A DNA stretch of 30,031 bases from a virus. Below, piece after piece: positions 20,253-28,353 of the stretch (the stretch's first letter is position 1; every line of letters begins with the position of its first letter). The stretch is taken from positions 1 to 30,031 of IMG/VR virus record IMGVR_UViG_3300033233_000132. One strand, written 5' to 3'. Position numbers and translations under genes: made by a program. The notes under the pieces are model-generated. The model was not told the origin of the DNA. It did not search any database and was given only the letters and a program-made list of their open reading frames with translations.

Positions 20253-20698
20253 GGCGTCAACGGCGCCTGCTCTTCGGTCCACACGCTGACCGAGAGCGTG
20301 ATCCCGTCATAGGCGATCCCGGCATAGGTCAAGGTGCCGACCTGCCATCCGGTGACGAGCGCCTTTGCCACCCCGGCCAGCCCGAGCTTCATCTGCCCGC
20401 GCAACTGATCGGTCAGGACACCGAGCCATGAGAGCAGGGCAGCCGTTTCGCGCGGGATGTCACCCTCGTGCCGCGCGTAGTAGAAGCTGACCATGAAATC
20501 GGCGGTCCGGTCATATCGATATCCGCCCTCGAAGACGATCTCGCCCTTGTCCGGCCAGACGACGACGGAGGGCGACTGGACGAGCGCGTTCGGCGGGCGG
20601 GCCGTAGAGAGCGCGATGTTGGTCAGGCCCGCGGGCGGCGTGACGGCCGCAGCCGCGAACCGGGCAGCGAGCGCATCGGCGATCGCGAGGTAGTCCAT
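20249..20698 (-). CDS. Tail terminator-like protein
   Basis: 149 residues. An N-terminal helix (LAIADALAARFAAAAVTPPA) precedes beta strands (PSVVVWPDKGEIVFEGGYRY, then TADFMVSFYYARHEGDIPRE) and a helix-strand C-terminus (GITLSVSVWTEEQA). This alpha/beta arrangement and the gene position between the connector and gp10-like protein fit the siphophage tail terminator (gpU-like). One-base overlap with the connector gene. Confidence 0.65.
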   Translation of the reverse strand: MDYLAIADALAARFAAAAVTPPAGLTNIALSTARPPNALVQSPSVVVWPDKGEIVFEGGYRYDRTADFMVSFYYARHEGDIPRETAALLSWLGVLTDQLRGQMKLGLAGVAKALVTGWQVGTLTYAGIAYDGITLSVSVWTEEQAPLTP

Positions 20699-21315
20699 CA
20701 GTAGCCCGGCAGCTCGCGCGCATAGAAGCGCAGGAGCGCGATCTCGGCTGGCCGCAGCGAGGCGCCAATGATCGGGCCACCGGACTCGGCAGTCCCGATG
20801 ATCTCGGACTCACCGGCCAGCCGCGCCTGCCATGCCCGGACGGTGACGATCTCGGCGAGGGCGACAAGGTCATCGGGGATCGCGTCCCAGCCCGGGGTTA
20901 TCGTCGCCCGCACGTTCGACTGGCCATTCGGGAAGATGCGATAGGTCCCGGTCGGCCAGTCGCTCAGGACGATCTGTGTCGCCGGCCAGCCTGGGCCGTT
21001 CCGGTCCTGGGGCAGAGGCCGCAGGAAGTAGTCGGCTACGGGCACCGTCTCGTAGGCCGCGCCGGTGTAGGGAGCGATCTCCAGCAGGCTGACCGAACGG
21101 ACCCCCATCGGCACGCGCAGCACCTGTGTCCCGGTGCCGTCAAACGTGTAGGTCGCCGCTGCCATCGGCGCGATCACCTTGCCGGTGACAGATTCGATGA
21201 GCTGGTTCGTCTGGCCGCAGAGCGCCGAGAGCAGTGTGTCGTCGGCTGTGTTCGTGATCCCGGCGCGCGCCTTGACGCCGACGAGGGTGGCGTAGGTCCC
21301 GATTGCGCTTGGCAT
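20698..21315 (-). CDS. Head-tail connector protein (gp6-like)
   Basis: 205 residues from MPSAIGTYATLVGVKARAGI. The front (LVGVKARAGITNTADDTLLS ALCGQ...) and the helical end (LVALAEIVTVRAWQARLAGE, then RPAEIALLRFYARELPGY) match the all-helical connector family of HK97-like phages that binds beneath the portal. The middle is beta-rich and inserted, as is common. GAGGA lies 7 bases upstream of the ATG; 65 bases before it hold no gene. Confidence 0.75.
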   Translation of the reverse strand: MPSAIGTYATLVGVKARAGITNTADDTLLSALCGQTNQLIESVTGKVIAPMAAATYTFDGTGTQVLRVPMGVRSVSLLEIAPYTGAAYETVPVADYFLRPLPQDRNGPGWPATQIVLSDWPTGTYRIFPNGQSNVRATITPGWDAIPDDLVALAEIVTVRAWQARLAGESEIIGTAESGGPIIGASLRPAEIALLRFYARELPGY

Positions 21316-21380
21316 GGGTCAATCCTCACCGATGAGGGCGGCAGATAACAGGCAGGTTTGCGGCGAACATCCGGCAGGCA

Positions 21381-21680
21381 TCACAGGGCGAACCGGCGTC
21401 GCCAGTCCCGGACCGTGCGCGGGCTGCGGTCGAGTTCCTCGGCGATCGCCTCGACGGTCGGCTCGCGCCCACGCGCTTCGAGGGCGGCCTTCGCCGCGAG
21501 ATAGCGCTCGCGGACGCTGGCCGCCCCGAGCGGCGGGCGACCCTCGGGCGCCTGCGACAGCACAGGGACCGGCAAGCCGCGCTGGGTCCAGGGGGTTCGC
21601 GGATCGTGTGCGCACTCGGCGCAGCGTTCGGCCTCATCGGTCGGGAGACCGCACCAGCCGCACACGATCCGCTGGGTCAT
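21381..21680 (-). CDS. Zinc-finger plus helix-turn-helix protein
   Basis: 99 residues. N-terminal Cys-rich motif (CGWCGLPTDEAERCAEC) forms one likely zinc site. The C-terminal 35 residues are an HTH: ALEARGREPTVEAIAEELDR, then SPRTVRDWRRRFAL with a recognition helix at RTVRDWRRR. Found between a possible decoration protein and the connector, an unusual place for a DNA-binding protein; it might regulate late genes or relate to packaging. ATGA overlap with the gene upstream. Confidence 0.7.
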   Translation of the reverse strand: MTQRIVCGWCGLPTDEAERCAECAHDPRTPWTQRGLPVPVLSQAPEGRPPLGAASVRERYLAAKAALEARGREPTVEAIAEELDRSPRTVRDWRRRFAL

Positions 21681-21886
21681 CGCCGCGAACGCTGAGCCAC
21701 CCGGGTCGCACGCCCCTTGTCCTCCGGGGGGCCATGCACAGCCTTGTCGGCAGGCGCCGGCATGGCCTTCGTGAGCAGCCCGCGCGCCCGAGCGTCCTCC
21801 TCAGTGATGAAGAACGCCGCCTCGGGGCTGTCCTCGGGCACGAGCCGAGACCAGTCCGCCGTGACGTACAGGCGCTGCCCGCTCAT
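21677..21886 (-). CDS. Small hypothetical protein in head region
   Basis: 69 residues from MSGQRLYVTADWSRLVPEDS. The front (YVTADWSRLVPEDSPEAAFF, ITEEDARARGLL) looks like a small alpha/beta unit and the C-terminus is basic and probably disordered (GRATRVAQRSRR). ATGA overlaps with both neighbours. No family recognised; the position downstream of the capsid gene suggests a minor head protein. Confidence 0.65.
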   Translation of the reverse strand: MSGQRLYVTADWSRLVPEDSPEAAFFITEEDARARGLLTKAMPAPADKAVHGPPEDKGRATRVAQRSRR

Positions 21887-22314
21887 GCGGCCGGCGGAAG
21901 GACATAGAGCACGACGTCGAACTTCCCGGCCGTCAGCGTCGCGGTGGCGATGACGATCGAGATGTTCCGATCAGCCGTCGTGCGCACGGCCGTGCTGGCC
22001 GTGAGCGCTCCAGAGGTCGGAGCCGGAAGGATGTTCTTGCGTCCGGTCGTCCAGGAGGCGACCGCGACGGCGGTGAGGATGTCGTTCGCCGCCTCGACCT
22101 GGCACGCGATCGTCGCGGCCCCTCCGGAGGTCAGCGCGGTCAGGACATCCACATAGCCGCCGATGATCGTGGAGCCGGACGGGATCGGAGTCCCGCTCGT
22201 GATCGCGAGCGTGCCGATCGCGCCGCCATCGACGGCGAAATCGTAGCGCCCGCGAACGACGAGCAGCGTCCGGGACGTGACGTCCTCGGGGAGACCGAGC
22301 GGACTGACAGGCAT
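21883..22314 (-). CDS. Possible capsid decoration or minor head protein
   Basis: 143 residues, almost wholly beta-patterned (GGAIGTLAITSGTPIPSGST, IIGGYVDVLTALTSGGAATI, then TASTAVRTTADRNISIVIAT). It begins right after the major capsid gene, behind a strong hairpin and a good AAAGGA site, the usual place for decoration or head-stabilising proteins. I recognise the GGYVDVLTAL...AGKFDVVLYV pattern from unclassified siphophage head genes but no function is established. Confidence 0.65.
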   Translation of the reverse strand: MPVSPLGLPEDVTSRTLLVVRGRYDFAVDGGAIGTLAITSGTPIPSGSTIIGGYVDVLTALTSGGAATIACQVEAANDILTAVAVASWTTGRKNILPAPTSGALTASTAVRTTADRNISIVIATATLTAGKFDVVLYVLPPAA

Positions 22315-22334
22315 GTTCGTCTTTCCTTTCTGGG

Positions 22335-22365
22335 CGAGGGAGCCGACCAGTGGCCGGCTCCCTCG
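22335..22365. terminator. Hairpin after the major capsid gene
   Basis: CGAGGGAGCCG (22335-22345) pairs perfectly with CGGCTCCCTCG (22355-22365) around a 9-base loop. It lies in the short gap downstream of the capsid gene on the transcribed strand. No T-run follows. It may reduce read-through into the next genes or protect the capsid message. Confidence 0.6.
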
Positions 22366-22374
22366 GGCTCCCTG

Positions 22375-23607
22375 CTAGACGCCCGTCACCTGGCAGAACG
22401 CCGACGGCCGGTAGACGGCCAGGGCGAGGCGCTGGTAGGCGAGGAGGGCGACCTTGCGCTCGGTGAAGAAGGTCGAATGCTCGGTGCTGATCTCGATCGT
22501 CAGCCCCTCGCGCTCGAACACCTGCGCGTAGGGCCGGAACGCCCCGACGAGCGCGGTGCCCTGGGTGATCGAGTTGCTGACCTTGACATCGAGCCCCCAG
22601 ATCCGATCAGGGCTCGAATCCGACGGGCTGCCCCAGATGTAGACGCCGTCGATCGTCCGCAGGAGCTTGACGTCCTGCCAGTCCTGGGCATGGAAGACGG
22701 CGCCGGTCGGCTCGGCGTCGCCGGTCGTCCGGATCAGGGTCATCGCCTTGAACACGGCGTCCGGCGTCGGGTCGGAGCCCTTGGCCTGGGTCTGGATGCC
22801 GGAGACGTTCAGGATGCCGCGGAGGTTCGGCGAGGTGCCGTTGCCCGTGAGCAGCTGCTGACTCCGGCGGAGGGCGACCATATGGCCGAGCCGACCCCGG
22901 ACGTAGCTGTCGAGCCCGGCGTTGTCGTCGAGCGCCCGGCGGGTGATCGGGATGAACGTCGGGATCTCCTGGACCGGATAGGTCCGGAGCGTGAAGCTGA
23001 GCGCGCCCTCGGGAGCGGCGGTGCCCTCAGCGGTCTCGGCCGCGGCGTTCGTGAACGTCGTCTCCTCGTAGAATTCGACGTTGTTCGTGCTGGTCGTCCC
23101 AGGCAGGAACAGCGGCGTGACATCGTTGAGGAACTGCGCGCTCGGAACGACCGCCTGGCGATCGGCCTGCGGCGCGATGTCGGACAGAGTGAGCAGGGTC
23201 TTGGCCTCGGGCCCGCTCAGCTCGAAGCTGACCGAACCGGAGCCGCCCGAGGAGATCGCCTTGAGCGCATCGCCCTTGGTGGCGATGATCTCGGTGAACG
23301 AGCGGACCTTCGCGCCACTCGTCGGCTGCCCGAGCTCGGGCGTGATCGGCCGACGGATGTTCGTCAGGCCCTTGAGCGCCTGCTCGTTTTCCCAGGCCGT
23401 CCGCTCGAGGTTGAGCGCGTCTTCGTAGGCCTTGGTCAGATCACCGATCGCATCGTTGAGCTTCCGGGCCTCGGCGACCTTCTCGGCCGGCATGTCGTAG
23501 CCGTCATCCTTGCGGTGGGCGTCGAACAGGTCGGCGACCTGCTTGCGCAGCTTCGCCACCTCCTCGCCCTTGGCGCGGGTGGCAGCCGAGATGATGAACT
23601 CACTCAT
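22375..23607 (-). CDS. Major capsid protein, HK97 fold
   Basis: 410 residues from MSEFIISAATRAKGEEVAKL. Residues about 10-75 are a coiled-coil delta domain (AKLRKQVADLFDAHRKDDGY...), normally removed by the prohead protease encoded just upstream. The rest follows the HK97 capsid pattern: AETAEGTAAPEGALSFTLRT, then YPVQEIPTFIPITRRALDDN (P-domain and spine helix start), RRSQQLLTGNGTSPNLRGIL and the C-terminal LLAYQRLALAVYRPSAFCQV. AAGGA stands about 8 bases before the ATG; the start overlaps the protease end by 8 bases. Confidence 0.92.
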   Translation of the reverse strand: MSEFIISAATRAKGEEVAKLRKQVADLFDAHRKDDGYDMPAEKVAEARKLNDAIGDLTKAYEDALNLERTAWENEQALKGLTNIRRPITPELGQPTSGAKVRSFTEIIATKGDALKAISSGGSGSVSFELSGPEAKTLLTLSDIAPQADRQAVVPSAQFLNDVTPLFLPGTTSTNNVEFYEETTFTNAAAETAEGTAAPEGALSFTLRTYPVQEIPTFIPITRRALDDNAGLDSYVRGRLGHMVALRRSQQLLTGNGTSPNLRGILNVSGIQTQAKGSDPTPDAVFKAMTLIRTTGDAEPTGAVFHAQDWQDVKLLRTIDGVYIWGSPSDSSPDRIWGLDVKVSNSITQGTALVGAFRPYAQVFEREGLTIEISTEHSTFFTERKVALLAYQRLALAVYRPSAFCQVTGV

Positions 23608-24742
23608 CGTCTGATCCTTTCTTCTTCGGTGGAAGGATGGGCACGCCGTTGAGGCGCGCCAGCTCGGCGAGCGCGGCCGCTTCACGCGCCAGGCGCGACT
23701 TCGGCGGCTCGGTCTCGGCGAGCAGGGTCTCGAGATCGCTGAGCACGGCGTTCAGGGATTCCCGGAAGGCCATGATCCGATCCCGGTTGGCCGCGGAGAG
23801 CACCCGGCCCTCCTTGAGCCGCAGCTCCCCCATCCTCCGGAGCTTGGCGCTCAGTGCCGTGCCTTCGCCGAGGAACCATGCGAGGGCGTCGGCAAGGCCC
23901 GTCCCGGCATCCAGGACGAGCCCGCGCAATTCCGGAGGCGTCATGTCCCCGTCGCGCAGATGCGCGGCGAGGTGGGCATAGACGCCCCCACGGTCCGCGT
24001 CGGGGATGTTCGGCGCGCCGGGAGCATCGGAGGAGCGGTTGAGGTAGCCGATGCCGGTCGAGCAGGCGATGAGCGACGCCGCACCGACCGTGCCATCGGA
24101 GGACACGAAATGGTGGATGAACTTGTATGAACCCTTGAGGTCCGGATCGGCATTCGAGTCGACCCAGGCGTGCGCCTCGCGCAGGGGTGCGCGCGCCGCG
24201 GGCAGGGCTGCTTCTGCGGCGTTGCCGTCCCACGGCGCATCGGACGTCGGCGTCGAGTGGACCGGGATCGCCGCCTTGAGCGCGCCCTTGATTGCGCGCG
24301 TGTGCGTCCCGATGCCAGCGCCGACGAGCACGGGGCTGACCTCGAACACGTCGACGCGCTTGAGGAACCGGACGTTCTGGCCGGCGAAATCGCCGAACGT
24401 GTAATCGACCGGATCGTAGCCGTAGCTCCATTCTTGGAGCGACCCCATCGCCTTGACCGTGTTGTAGGCGTTCCGGCCTTGGTCGGTATCCATCAGGAAC
24501 TGGCCCGAGAAGATGCCCCATCCACCGTCCTCCCGGATCGACCCCTTGCCGATCGGCATCGCCCCCGACCAGCTCGTGTGCCCATATCCCGACATCGGGA
24601 CGTCCTTGGCCGGAAACGCTCCGGGCAGCGTGACGTCGCCGTCGCGGTCGACGACGTTGAGCTGGCTGAATGCGACGGTCACGAGGCCAGCCTCGTTGAG
24701 CTTGAAGTCGGCGGGCACGAAGCCCTTATGTTCGGGCGTCAT
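23600..24742 (-). CDS. HK97-type prohead protease with extra domain
   Basis: 380 residues from MTPEHKGFVPADFKLNEAGL. The protease domain (about 1-155) has VVDRDGDVTLPGAF, the catalytic-type His55 in YGHTSW and Ser106 in WSYGYDPV. A second domain (about 170-290; AHAWVDSNADPDLKGSYKFI, then GVYAHLAAHLRDGDMTPPEL) is seen in many phage capsid-maturation proteins, function unclear. The C-terminal helix (FRESLNAVLSDLETLLAETE) could assist scaffolding. It cleaves capsid delta domains before packaging. One-base overlap with the portal gene. Confidence 0.87.
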   Translation of the reverse strand: MTPEHKGFVPADFKLNEAGLVTVAFSQLNVVDRDGDVTLPGAFPAKDVPMSGYGHTSWSGAMPIGKGSIREDGGWGIFSGQFLMDTDQGRNAYNTVKAMGSLQEWSYGYDPVDYTFGDFAGQNVRFLKRVDVFEVSPVLVGAGIGTHTRAIKGALKAAIPVHSTPTSDAPWDGNAAEAALPAARAPLREAHAWVDSNADPDLKGSYKFIHHFVSSDGTVGAASLIACSTGIGYLNRSSDAPGAPNIPDADRGGVYAHLAAHLRDGDMTPPELRGLVLDAGTGLADALAWFLGEGTALSAKLRRMGELRLKEGRVLSAANRDRIMAFRESLNAVLSDLETLLAETEPPKSRLAREAAALAELARLNGVPILPPKKKGSDDE

Positions 24743-26007
24743 CACGAACCTCCTGCGGGCGTGCGGCTGGCCGGGGTGACCAGTGTCGTGGTCGTCGTCG
24801 TACCGTCTGGCGCGGTCGAGGTCACGTTGAGGGGAACCCAGTAGCCCTGGCCCTCGCCGTTCGGGAGCGGGTTGAGGTTCTCGCGCTCGCGGATCTCGTC
24901 GGCGTTCAGCCACCCATCCAGGCGGGCGGTGTGATAGGCGGCGTAGCGGCTGGCCGTGTCGCCGCGCAGCAGCCCGTCGACGAGGAACTCGACGAAGTAG
25001 TCGCCGCCCGCGCCGATCCAGTCGTCGCCGAGCAGCTGCATCCCGATCGCCTGCTCCCAGCGGACGAGCCATGGGCCGAGCGTGTAGGTGACGAATTCGA
25101 GCGACTGCTGCTCGATGTTGCTGAACGTCGCCCGGTCGAGATCGCCGAGCATGTGCGGCGGGATACGGAACAGGCTCGCGATCTGGTTGCGCTGGAACTT
25201 CGCCGCCTCCAGGAAGTGTGCGTCCTCGGCCGGCACCGTCGTGACGCTCATCCCCTCCTCCAGGAGCGCGAAGCGCCAAGCTGAGCCCACGCCCTCGTGG
25301 TTCGCCGCCAGGGAATTGCGCAGGTTTGCGCGCGCCGTATCGTTGAGCGCCTTCGGGTGCGTATAGACGACCCCAGGGCGGGCATCGTTGGCGAAGAAGC
25401 GCCCGCTGTACTCCTCGATCGCCTGCCCGATCGCGACCGCCTCGCGGGCGACCGAGAGGAACGAATAGCCTTGGACGCCGTCCCACGCCAGGCCGCCCAC
25501 GTGAAACACGTCGGTCGCACTCAGTTCGACGATGCCGCCGCTGAGCGGCTGGTACTGGTAGTGCAGCTCACCGGTCTCCGTGTCGCGCGACACGGTCATG
25601 CGGTCGGGCGCGAGCGTCCAGATTTCGCGGACCCGGCCCAGCCCGTCGCGGGCAACCGCACCGTAGGCGTTGCCCCACGTGCAGATATGGGCCATCGCTG
25701 ATTCCCGCCATGCGAACGAGGTCGTCTGCGGGTTCGCTCGGTCATGGAGGATCGGATAGAGGGGATGGCCGAGCGCGCGCTCCTTGCCCCGGTCGAGCCG
25801 GCGATAGGTGATCAGCGGCAATTGGGCGAGCGATTCGGACAGGATGCGGACAGCGGCGAAGAAGGCCGCATAGCGCAGCGCCCTGTCCGGACTGACCGAG
25901 GCGCCAGTCGAAGCCATGCCGCCGGTCAACTGGTAGATGTGCCCGCCGGAGGCGAGCGTGCCGATGCCCTGGTTGAACGCCTTGCGCAGGGCGAGGGACA
26001 GGCTCAT
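24742..26007 (-). CDS. Portal protein, HK97 family
   Basis: 421 residues. The family pattern is clear: ALRYAAFFAAVRILSESLAQ LP... near 43-65, LGHPLYPILHDRANPQTTSF, WGNAYGAVARDGLGRVREIW, SATDVFHVGGLAWDGVQGYS, and FRIPPHMLGDLDRATFSNIE in the stem region, closing with a flexible Thr-rich tail (TTTTTLVTPASRTPAGG). It forms the dodecameric channel for DNA entry and exit. ATGA overlap with the small membrane protein gene. Confidence 0.92.
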   Translation of the reverse strand: MSLSLALRKAFNQGIGTLASGGHIYQLTGGMASTGASVSPDRALRYAAFFAAVRILSESLAQLPLITYRRLDRGKERALGHPLYPILHDRANPQTTSFAWRESAMAHICTWGNAYGAVARDGLGRVREIWTLAPDRMTVSRDTETGELHYQYQPLSGGIVELSATDVFHVGGLAWDGVQGYSFLSVAREAVAIGQAIEEYSGRFFANDARPGVVYTHPKALNDTARANLRNSLAANHEGVGSAWRFALLEEGMSVTTVPAEDAHFLEAAKFQRNQIASLFRIPPHMLGDLDRATFSNIEQQSLEFVTYTLGPWLVRWEQAIGMQLLGDDWIGAGGDYFVEFLVDGLLRGDTASRYAAYHTARLDGWLNADEIRERENLNPLPNGEGQGYWVPLNVTSTAPDGTTTTTTLVTPASRTPAGGS

Positions 26008-26171
26008 CGCCGATGCCCTCCGAACAGGCCATCGAGAACGAGGGCAATGCCGACGAGCCCGACCGCAAGCGGTGCGTGGAACTGGGCGATCGTCCAGGCG
26101 ATCAGCGCGATCCCAGACCAGACAAGCACATCGTCCCGGATGGCGGCAAGGAACGCCCGCAGCTTCACCAT
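26004..26171 (-). CDS. Small membrane protein between terminase and portal
   Basis: 55 residues from MVKLRAFLAAIRDDVLVWSG. Two hydrophobic segments (VLVWSGIALIAWTIAQFH, then LAVGLVGIALVLDGLFGG) predict a helical hairpin ending GGHRR. The ATG at 26171 overlaps the large terminase end by 7 bases; its stop overlaps the portal start. Role unknown; it could be a membrane anchor for capsid assembly or a second holin-like protein. Confidence 0.7.
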   Translation of the reverse strand: MVKLRAFLAAIRDDVLVWSGIALIAWTIAQFHAPLAVGLVGIALVLDGLFGGHRR

Positions 26172-27904
26172 GTCAGCACGCCGCGCTCTTCGTAGACTGA
26201 GCGGAAGTCCTCCTCGGGCTGGCCCATGCCGGCCGCGATCGCATCGCTGCGCGCCTCCCATGAGATGACGGCGCAGACGGCTAGGTCGATCTTGAGCTGA
26301 CTTCCCTCGCGCTCCTTCTGGATTGTCCACAGCCGACGACCCTCGCCGTCGCGGACATTGACGAAGCGCTTGTGGGCATGGCCGATATGCGCAGCGAGCT
26401 CGGGGTTGCCATCATGGGTGACCTCACCGGAGACGATCGCCGCGGCGAAGTTCGCGCAGGCGAACCCCATCGGCCGCTCGCGCCAGGTGAACCATTCGAT
26501 CACCCGATCGGCACCATAGCGACCGCGCCAGGCGGCGATCTCGCTGTCCCAGTCGGGTGGATCGGCATAGAGCCGCCAGACGTCGAACCGGGCGAAGGCA
26601 TCGTCGATCGCGATCTCTACCTGGTCGCGCGGGATTCGGCCGCCCCAGCGCGCCGGGTCCCAGTGGCCGAGCACGATCTGATGGCCAGACACGACCTCGG
26701 TCGCCACGAGGCCCGTATGGTCAGGTGAGCGTGATGGATCGCTCGTGCCTCGCGAACCGTCGAAGGCAAGCGTCACGAGCGCACCGTCGCGGATCTTCTG
26801 GCCCAGGCGCTCGTTGCGCTTCCAGGCTTCGGTATCGAATGCGATCTCGGCCCGTTTGACGAGGCGGTTGAGCCAGACACGCTCGGCGTATTCGGGATCA
26901 GCGCCCGGAGCGAGGAACTGGAGCGATGCGATCCCGTCGACGTCCGACCATTGCGCGGTCACCGGACCGGAGGCGTCGACGATCGCCTCGCGCAGCCTCG
27001 CCGAGTTGAGCGACCCATCCTCGTTGCGGATCTTGATCCGGGTGTCGGCCCAGCGGTAAAAGAAGAACATCCGGGACGTCTTCGCGGCTTCGCCGTTCAG
27101 CTTGCGCGCCGCGTCATGAAGCTCTTCGGCGACCGACCCCTCGCCCGGGGCATAGGCGGTCGTGGCATGCATCTCCCAGGGCTCGGCGATCGGGCGCTTG
27201 GAGAGGTTGCCGCGCGTCGTCTGATGCGCCTCGCGCTGCCGGGGTAGCACCCAGCGATGCGACTCCTCTTTGCCCTGGAACGTCGTCTTGCCGCCGTCGC
27301 GCGAGTCGGGCGCCGTTGCCAGCGCCTGTGCCTGACCCGAGCCGTCCCGACGGACGATCCGCTCCTCCCAGACGTCGAACCGGTCGGCACCCGGGCCGAG
27401 CAGGATCATCTGGCGCATCGCCTCGAAGCTGGTGTCCTCGGCCTGCTCCTTGGCGAAGGCGAGAATCCAGACGAACGGGCTGGTGACCGGACGGCCGACC
27501 GGCTCCCAGTGCTTGCCCCGACGTCGGAACCCGTCGCAGCGAACCGGGGCATCGTCGGAGAGCTCGGCGGCCGCAACCGCGGCCAGGCGTTCGCTCTTCT
27601 TGGTTCCCTTGCGGGTCATGATGACCACCGTGTCGAAGCGCCGCCGCCCGCACTTCCCGTTGCCGACCGTGCAGCGCCAGCCGGCGCCGAGCGTCTCGAA
27701 CCGACAGGGACCGGTATGCTGGGGCGGATAGACCTGGTAGGCGCGTTCGAGAAGCGCCCGATCCTCGGCATCGGTCCGGTACGGCTGGCCGAGCAGATCG
27801 CCCGGGCCGAAGGCGAGCATCGACTCCTGCCAGTCGGCGACCTGCGGGCCGAGCGAAGGCCAGTCGCCGTCGTCTTCGATCGGGGGCACGATCAGCTCGC
27901 TCAT
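26165..27904 (-). CDS. terL: Terminase large subunit
   Basis: 579 residues from MSELIVPPIEDDGDWPSLGP. The ATPase half has an atypical Walker A (TRKGTKKSE at 97-105, preceded by a FDTVVIM strand) and a degenerate Walker B-like KEESHRW near 212-218. The nuclease half has LAFDGSRGTSDP at 379-390 (Asp382) and later acidic residues, including the Asp of DLAVC near the end. It cuts concatemeric DNA and drives packaging through the portal. The ATG at 27904 is chosen for the ATGA overlap with the small subunit; the frame is open further upstream but would cover two other genes. Confidence 0.92.
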   Translation of the reverse strand: MSELIVPPIEDDGDWPSLGPQVADWQESMLAFGPGDLLGQPYRTDAEDRALLERAYQVYPPQHTGPCRFETLGAGWRCTVGNGKCGRRRFDTVVIMTRKGTKKSERLAAVAAAELSDDAPVRCDGFRRRGKHWEPVGRPVTSPFVWILAFAKEQAEDTSFEAMRQMILLGPGADRFDVWEERIVRRDGSGQAQALATAPDSRDGGKTTFQGKEESHRWVLPRQREAHQTTRGNLSKRPIAEPWEMHATTAYAPGEGSVAEELHDAARKLNGEAAKTSRMFFFYRWADTRIKIRNEDGSLNSARLREAIVDASGPVTAQWSDVDGIASLQFLAPGADPEYAERVWLNRLVKRAEIAFDTEAWKRNERLGQKIRDGALVTLAFDGSRGTSDPSRSPDHTGLVATEVVSGHQIVLGHWDPARWGGRIPRDQVEIAIDDAFARFDVWRLYADPPDWDSEIAAWRGRYGADRVIEWFTWRERPMGFACANFAAAIVSGEVTHDGNPELAAHIGHAHKRFVNVRDGEGRRLWTIQKEREGSQLKIDLAVCAVISWEARSDAIAAGMGQPEEDFRSVYEERGVLTW

Positions 27905-28347
27905 GCTGACCTCAGGACCGAGAGGACGGTTCGGGAGGGCTGGCGGCGGCGAGGCTCCGGCGCCTGGGTCGGAGCACGGCCCTGCACCCGCTTGATCTCC
28001 CACTGAAGTTGGCGCCGGGCGATCGGGGTCAGGCCGTATTCGCGCGATGACATCCTGATCTCCGCCCGCAGCTTGATCCGATCGGCGGCGGCCTCGGCCC
28101 ACCAGAAGGCATCGACCAGGAGCGCGACCTCGACCAGGCCGGGCACGTCCGCATCCACCCATTCGGCGACCATCGGCGACGCCCACCACGTCTCCCAGGT
28201 CGCGAGCGTCCGCGGGTGCCAGGCTCGATCTGGAACGGCGGCGCTGAGATCGAGCTTCGCTGCCGGTGGCGCCTCGAATGTCGCGGCGGTTGTCATCCGG
28301 TGGCGACGTTGGCGGCTTGCGGCGGGCTTTGGGATCGGTCCGGGCAT
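27901..28347 (-). CDS. terS: Terminase small subunit
   Basis: 148 residues. The front (GPIPKPAASRQRRHRMTTAA) is the Pro-Lys-Arg-rich start typical of small terminases in actinobacterial siphophages. A helical middle (PRTLATWETWWASPMVAEWV and AEAAADRIKLRAEIRMSSRE) and a basic tail follow. It binds DNA near the packaging start and recruits the large subunit, which follows with a 4-base overlap. No cos sequence could be identified. Confidence 0.8.
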   Translation of the reverse strand: MPGPIPKPAASRQRRHRMTTAATFEAPPAAKLDLSAAVPDRAWHPRTLATWETWWASPMVAEWVDADVPGLVEVALLVDAFWWAEAAADRIKLRAEIRMSSREYGLTPIARRQLQWEIKRVQGRAPTQAPEPRRRQPSRTVLSVLRSA

Positions 28348-28353
28348 CAGGTG

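Noticed and set aside
21316-21380. 65-base gap before the connector gene
   Set aside because: It holds only the ribosome site of the connector gene; no promoter, hairpin or small frame could be supported.
24743-25486. Upstream extension of the prohead protease frame
   Set aside because: It would run through the portal gene; the protease domain starts naturally at the ATG at 24742.
28348-28353. Search for a cos site near the terminase genes
   Set aside because: Only 6 bases separate the small terminase and HNH genes and no candidate end sequence can be recognised by eye.
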